From an uncultured Paraglaciecola sp. (GTDB lineage: Bacteria > Pseudomonadota > Gammaproteobacteria > Enterobacterales > Alteromonadaceae), in the NCBI GenBank assembly GCA_905479025.1, contig CAJQKX010000181.1:1-11421 (forward strand): DNA of 11,421 nucleotides, written 5' to 3'. A program made the position numbers and the translations under genes. Under the pieces are notes generated by a model that searched no databases, was not told where the DNA came from, and saw nothing but the letters and a program-made list of their open reading frames with translations. This document shows, piece by piece, positions 8,002-11,421 of the stretch. Within the stretch, counting starts at the first letter, position 1, and every line of letters begins with the position of its first letter.

Positions 8002-8969
8002 ATACCGACAATACATTGCTACCATCGGTCTTACAAAGATTACAGCAGTTTTTGTCAAGTCATAACGCCAATCCTTTGAATCAATTGCCGAATTGGTTAA
8101 AGCATTACTTCACTAAAAATCAGTTTGTGCAGCGCAATAAACGCGGCGACAAAGGCCATGTGTATTTGATTGGTGCAGGACCGGGTGATGCAGAGTTACT
8201 GACCCTAAAAGCCCATCGCTTGATTCAGCAAGCTGATGTGGTGATGTACGACTGGTTGGTCAATCCAGATATTATCAAGATGATCCCAAGCCATGTCGAA
8301 CGGGTATTTGTGGGGAAAAAGTGTGGCCGGCATAGCATGCAGCAAGCAGTTATTTGTCAATTGATGATACAGGTGGCACTCACCGGTAAAAACATCGTCC
8401 GTTTAAAAGGGGGGGACCCCGCTATTTTTGCAAGGGCTGCAGAAGAATGCGATATCTTAGCCAAACACCACATCAACTTTGCCATAGTACCAGGTATCAC
8501 CGCCGCATCAGGGGCATCGGCCTACGCAGGCATTCCCCTTACACACCGAGAATGCGCTCAATCAGTGCGTTTTATTACCGCGCACTTAAAATCAGTCACG
8601 TCAGCCACAGGCACACTAAAATCATCCACAGACGAGCCGAACTGGAAATCCTTGGTGACTGGAGCCATTGCCTCACACTCTTCTACGAATGGCGAAACCT
8701 TAGTGTTTTATATGGGGCTTAAACGCATCGACACTATTATGCAGCGCCTCGAAAGCCATGGATTACCTGCCAATACGCCAGTTGCAGTAATCGATCAAGC
8801 CTCCACACCTCAACAACAAGTGTGTGAAGGCACGCTAGAAAATATCGCAAAACGCGTCACTGAGCGAAATTTTCAAGGGCCAGCCGTGACGATTGTAGGT
8901 GAGGTAGTGAATAAACGTCATAAGGTCAACTTATCGCTGTTATCACCATCGGTCAGCGCCCATGCTTAA
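7998..8969 (+). CDS. cobA: Uroporphyrinogen-III C-methyltransferase (SUMT)
   Basis: The enzyme methylates uroporphyrinogen III twice with S-adenosylmethionine to give precorrin-2, the route to the siroheme used by NirB. Motifs: GAGPGDAELLTLKA (from residue 59), YDWLVNP, KKCGRHSMQQ, VRLKGGDPAIFARAAEE, VPGITAASGASAYAGIPLTHR, TLVFYMGL and GPAVTIVGEVV. It is a single-domain SUMT without the CysG dehydrogenase/ferrochelatase half, so another protein must complete siroheme. Two oddities are a ~50-residue N-terminal extension (Leu/Gln-rich, function unknown) and a Ser/Thr-rich expansion between HLK and TLVFYMG, roughly 20 residues longer than in CysG. The start overlaps the nasA stop (ATGA) and has TGGAGG about eight bases upstream, so it is the fourth gene of the operon. 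Confidence 0.95.
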   Translation: MNTDNTLLPSVLQRLQQFLSSHNANPLNQLPNWLKHYFTKNQFVQRNKRGDKGHVYLIGAGPGDAELLTLKAHRLIQQADVVMYDWLVNPDIIKMIPSHVERVFVGKKCGRHSMQQAVICQLMIQVALTGKNIVRLKGGDPAIFARAAEECDILAKHHINFAIVPGITAASGASAYAGIPLTHRECAQSVRFITAHLKSVTSATGTLKSSTDEPNWKSLVTGAIASHSSTNGETLVFYMGLKRIDTIMQRLESHGLPANTPVAVIDQASTPQQQVCEGTLENIAKRVTERNFQGPAVTIVGEVVNKRHKVNLSLLSPSVSAHA

Positions 8970-9008
8970 CAAATACTTAAATAAAAACTAAATTCTACCT
9001 GCAATACA

Positions 9009-9041
9009 ACCTAAGTAATATTATTAGGTGATAATTTTTTT
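9009..9041 (+). terminator. Weak hairpin with T-run after cobA
   Basis: ACCTAA (9009-9014) pairs with TTAGGT (9024-9029), and the intervening TAATATTA can add two more pairs past a bulged G. Seven T residues follow after five bases. The stem is AT-rich and the gap before the T-run is long, so it is a poor terminator; it could instead be a protein-binding palindrome upstream of the next gene. Confidence 0.35.
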
Positions 9042-9085
9042 GTAATTTAGCGCCGTTATTCAGGATAGAATATTAAGCAGAGCAG

Positions 9086-10159
9086 ATGAGAAATAAGCAG
9101 GCTATGTCAGACACCCCAACAGATTTTAAACACTTTATTCGCATCATTGGCCGTGGCCAAAGGGCAGGGCGCACGTTAACTATGCTCGAAGCAAAACAGG
9201 CCATGAGTATGCTCATCAATGGCCAAGCCACAGCGGAGCAAAAAGGCGCTTTTTTGATGTTGTTACGGGTTAGAGAAGAAACGGCAGAAGAGTTAGCCGG
9301 TTTTAGTCAAGCGTTTCGCGCATTCACACCTACTGACATATCTGCACTAACCGCTGATTTAGACATGGGCTGCTACGCCGGTAAACGCAGACATCTACCT
9401 TGGTTTTTTTTAGCGGTCATGTTGCTAGCGCAACAGGGTAAACGCATATTTTTACATGGCACACACGAGCCAGATTCAAAACGTTTGTACCTCAAAGAAG
9501 TGCTGCCACAAATAGGTTTTGATGTGGCGCAAGACTCTGGTCAGGCGCGGATTGCCTTAGACACATTCGGTTTTGCTTATATGGACTTAAAACACATTAA
9601 TCCGCAACTCGACGATATAATTCAATTGCGGGAACAGTTTGGTTTGCGCTCGTGCGCCAATACCTTGGCCAGAATGCTCAATCCATCCAATGCCACTCAT
9701 AGCCTACAAGGTATTTTTCACCGCCTGATAGACGAAAAGCACCGTAAAACTGCCGCATTATTGCATGACCAGAATGTATTGTGTTTTAGAGGCGAGGGTG
9801 GAGAAGTTGAATTTAATCCACTACGGGATGTGACCTTACATATGAGTCGTGATGCACAGCAAACATGCAGCGACGTGGAAGCGACTTGCGAAACCTTTAT
9901 TACCAAACCTCAAGAGCTAGATGCCAAACAGCTCATCAATGTGTGGACCGGGCAAACAGACGAAATTTACGCTAACCATGCTGTGGTGGGCACCTTGAGT
10001 TTGATGTTGGTATTAGTGAATAAACTAGACTGGGCAGAGGCCTATCAACAAGCAGAAATTATGTGGCAGGGGCGTGATAAAACATGGCCAGTTGCTTTGC
10101 CTGAAAATAATGTAGGCGCAGAGGTTTTTGATACTACGGGCAAGCATTACGCCCATTAA
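9086..10159 (+). CDS. ybiB: YbiB/TrpD2-family protein (anthranilate phosphoribosyltransferase-like fold)
   Basis: The protein of up to 357 residues has the two-part TrpD fold: a small helical domain (IIGRGQRAGRTLTMLEAKQAM, INGQATAEQKGAFLMLLRVREET) and a larger alpha/beta domain. As in E. coli YbiB, the PRPP-binding GTGGD motif of true TrpD is absent; CYAGKRRHLPW stands in its place. RSCANTLARMLNPSNATHSLQGIFH and FRGEGGEVEFNPLR match the YbiB pattern. E. coli YbiB is reported to bind nucleic acids and not to act as TrpD, so a tryptophan role is unlikely; the exact function here is unknown. ATG 9086 has a weak ribosome site, and ATG 9104 (MSDTPTDF) is an equally plausible start. It follows cobA by 116 bases in the same direction and may have its own promoter. 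Its stop overlaps that of the dead integrase on the other strand. Confidence 0.85.
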   Translation: MRNKQAMSDTPTDFKHFIRIIGRGQRAGRTLTMLEAKQAMSMLINGQATAEQKGAFLMLLRVREETAEELAGFSQAFRAFTPTDISALTADLDMGCYAGKRRHLPWFFLAVMLLAQQGKRIFLHGTHEPDSKRLYLKEVLPQIGFDVAQDSGQARIALDTFGFAYMDLKHINPQLDDIIQLREQFGLRSCANTLARMLNPSNATHSLQGIFHRLIDEKHRKTAALLHDQNVLCFRGEGGEVEFNPLRDVTLHMSRDAQQTCSDVEATCETFITKPQELDAKQLINVWTGQTDEIYANHAVVGTLSLMLVLVNKLDWAEAYQQAEIMWQGRDKTWPVALPENNVGAEVFDTTGKHYAH

Positions 10160-10568
10160 AGGCGGGACAAAGGACTCACCACTGAATTACATCCACGCTG
10201 TAAAATATAGGTATATATTTGTGTATTAAATCTGCGTGGCCTAGTTGCTCCTGAACAGTGCGGATGCCTTCACCTGATTGTAGTAATTGAGTGGCGCAAG
10301 GTTTGAGTAGTGACAGGTTTGTCAATATTCACTTTATTGACGGCAAATCGAATTGCTTTTTGCTCGGTGTATGTATCAATATGATGACGTCCCGATGATG
10401 GGTCCTCAGGATTTCAACAATTGCCGAGATGCAAACAGATATTGCTATTGTAATGAACGATTGGCCTTTTAACATTTTAGTCTTAAACGATGAGGTAAAT
10501 ATACACCGCTGTATTTGAGGTTTGACAAATCTGCATCCAAATATTGTTCTACTGAAAGTAGGAAGTAT
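10156..10568 (-). pseudogene. Integron-type tyrosine recombinase (IntI), decayed C-terminal part
   Basis: Read on the minus strand, this otherwise empty stretch gives IntI-like pieces in the right order. From high to low coordinate: VYLPHRLRLK (about 10475-10504), QYLFASRQLL (about 10415-10444), PSSGRHHIDTYTEQKAI then NIDKPVTTQTLRHS (10288-10401), LLQSGEGIRTVQEQLGHADL (10227-10286) and TQIYTYILQRG running to SPLSRL and stop (10156-10224). The YLF...SGRHH stretch corresponds to the extra segment typical of integron integrases. Damage: in-frame stops at 10469-10471 and 10445-10447 (the latter at a conserved Trp), a frame change near 10401-10410, a short deletion near 10287, and another near 10225. 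The box II Arg (10294-10296), the LGH His (10236-10238) and the Tyr nucleophile (10213-10215) survive; the box II His is Gln. The N-terminal half is missing, so it cannot be active. Confidence 0.85.
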
Positions 10569-11280
10569 TCAGCCAAATTTTCTTTTCATGTTCAGCTTCA
10601 AATCATTTGTCATATGCCTCAAAAACGCCTTAAATGTGCCTAATTGAAGCTCAGGTGCTAAGCTTTTAGATAGTCGGATAATTTGCCAGTAATAAAATCC
10701 TACTTGGCCAAAACTATTGATGGCTTTTATCAAATTTGAAGAGCTGTTGTTACCCCAAAAGCCGGTACCTAAAACCAATTTATCCTCATAACAGTCGATT
10801 CTCTGAATCGTCTGCTGGATAAGCTTTGCTGAGCAATCATGCTCGGTACACAATGGCCTAGCAAGTCCAATCACATCTACCTCACCACTTTCAATCGCCC
10901 GTTCCATAACGTCACGGCTACGAAAACCTTCTGTGTTCATCACAGGAATTTGCGCGGACTGTTTGATACGTTCAGCATATTCGATAAAGTAAGCTTCACG
11001 TTTGCAAGTGCTTTTTCGCACGTCTGTGGGTTCAACTCCTATTAAGCTTAATTGTTCGTAAGTGCCACCTGACATTTCTAGTAGTTCGACCCCATCTTCG
11101 CCCAGCCAGCTGGCAACGGTTAAACAATCTTCAAGGCTGAAACCTCCTTTTTGAAAAATTTGCTGAGTTGAATTTACATTAATGGGAAAGTCAGCATACG
11201 GCTGCGCGAACACCGACAATAATGCGGCGAATAATTCGAACCCTGTTTTCAAAAGAGCTCAGTCACACTCTATTATGTGG
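10569..11280 (-). pseudogene. NADH:flavin oxidoreductase (Old Yellow Enzyme family), truncated and frameshifted
   Basis: The open part (10569-11252) encodes ~227 residues resembling the C-terminal half of the FMN-dependent OYE-type TIM barrel, whose members usually have ~400 residues. Recognisable pieces are DFPINVN, QKGGFSLEDCL, ELLEMSGGTYEQ, DVRKSTCKREAYFIEYAERIK, NTEGFRSRDVMERAI, VDVIGLARPLC (FMN phosphate region) and GFWGNNSSSNLIKAINSFGQVGFYYWQI. The apparent TTG start at 11252 is not genuine: the preceding family motif is in another frame (LSSFENRVR, 11236-11262), separated by a few lost bases near 11236-11240, with a TGA at 11263-11265 and a faint PHNRV remnant up to 11280. The N-terminal half, with the usual His/Asn substrate-binding pair, is not seen upstream. 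The C-terminal stop is natural and abuts the IntI remnant. Confidence 0.78.
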
Positions 11281-11421
11281 CCTACTATTCGAAACAAGAA
11301 TCTATGATCAACATGTTTATGACCAATGCCATGCCTGACGGAGCAATATTTGCTAATTGAGTAAGTGCTAGGATGTGTAAAATAAAACTGATAAAATTCA
11401 CTACTGTAGGCATTATCGTGT
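11281..11421. other. No identifiable feature
   Basis: Beyond the OYE remnant I see no convincing gene, RNA or repeat. A 42-codon hydrophobic minus-strand frame (start 11413, stop 11285) is present, but it has no recognisable relatives and its upstream signals are cut off by the window edge. Confidence 0.5.

Noticed and set aside
8447..8722. 91-residue plus-strand frame inside cobA
   Set aside because: Out-of-frame shadow of well-conserved SUMT motifs; composition unlike a real protein.
9040..9071. Possible sigma-70 promoter for ybiB (TTGTAA with TAGAAT)
   Set aside because: The spacer would be 20 bases, too long for a credible promoter.
10193..10239. Inverted repeat CCACGC / GCGTGG flanking 35 bases
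   Set aside because: It lies inside the IntI remnant (the GCGTGG arm overlaps the codons for LGHA) and has no T-run or extension, so it is best taken as chance.
11285..11413. 42-codon hydrophobic minus-strand frame, possible small membrane protein
   Set aside because: No recognisable family, no visible ribosome site within the window, and it lies next to decayed genes; not enough support for a gene.

Overview
The window looks like a chromosomal segment of a marine gammaproteobacterium, most likely of the Alteromonas/Glaciecola/Paraglaciecola type. This is inferred from moderate AT-richness, protein style, and the compact nirB-nirD-nasA-cobA order; no species marker is present.

Layout. The left edge (3-1157, +) is the C-terminal part of a PutP-like sodium/solute symporter whose start lies outside the window. 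Next is a small SnoaL-like (NTF2-fold) gene (1318-1704, +) with a possible frameshifted signal-peptide leader upstream. It is followed by a long imperfect hairpin (about 1725-1816) that resembles a degenerate integron attC site. The rest of the gap before nirB (about 1820-2239) reads as a regulatory region: NtrC-like sites, a weak sigma-54-like promoter, a small hairpin, and a strong Rho-independent terminator ending only 36 bases before the nirB start. That terminator is best explained as a leader attenuator.

The core (2240-8969, +) is a tight four-gene assimilatory nitrate reduction operon. NasA reduces nitrate to nitrite. NirB/NirD reduce nitrite to ammonium at a siroheme-[4Fe-4S] centre. 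CobA makes precorrin-2, the precursor of that siroheme. Junctions are 11 nt, 3 nt and an ATGA overlap. No nitrate transporter or nasST-type regulator lies inside the window. A weak hairpin follows, then a YbiB/TrpD2-type gene (9086-10159, +).

The right end (10156-11280, -) is decayed DNA. The apparently empty stretch 10160-10568 is the C-terminal part of an integron-type tyrosine recombinase (IntI), broken by in-frame stops and several frameshifts; its stop overlaps the ybiB stop convergently. Directly abutting it is a 5'-truncated, frameshifted NADH:flavin oxidoreductase (Old Yellow Enzyme family). The last ~140 bases (11281-11421) hold nothing I can identify.

No unprecedented enzymatic system was found. 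The most informative points are the integron footprints (dead IntI plus a possible relic cassette with attC-like hairpin about 8 kb away) and the layered control region of the nitrate operon.
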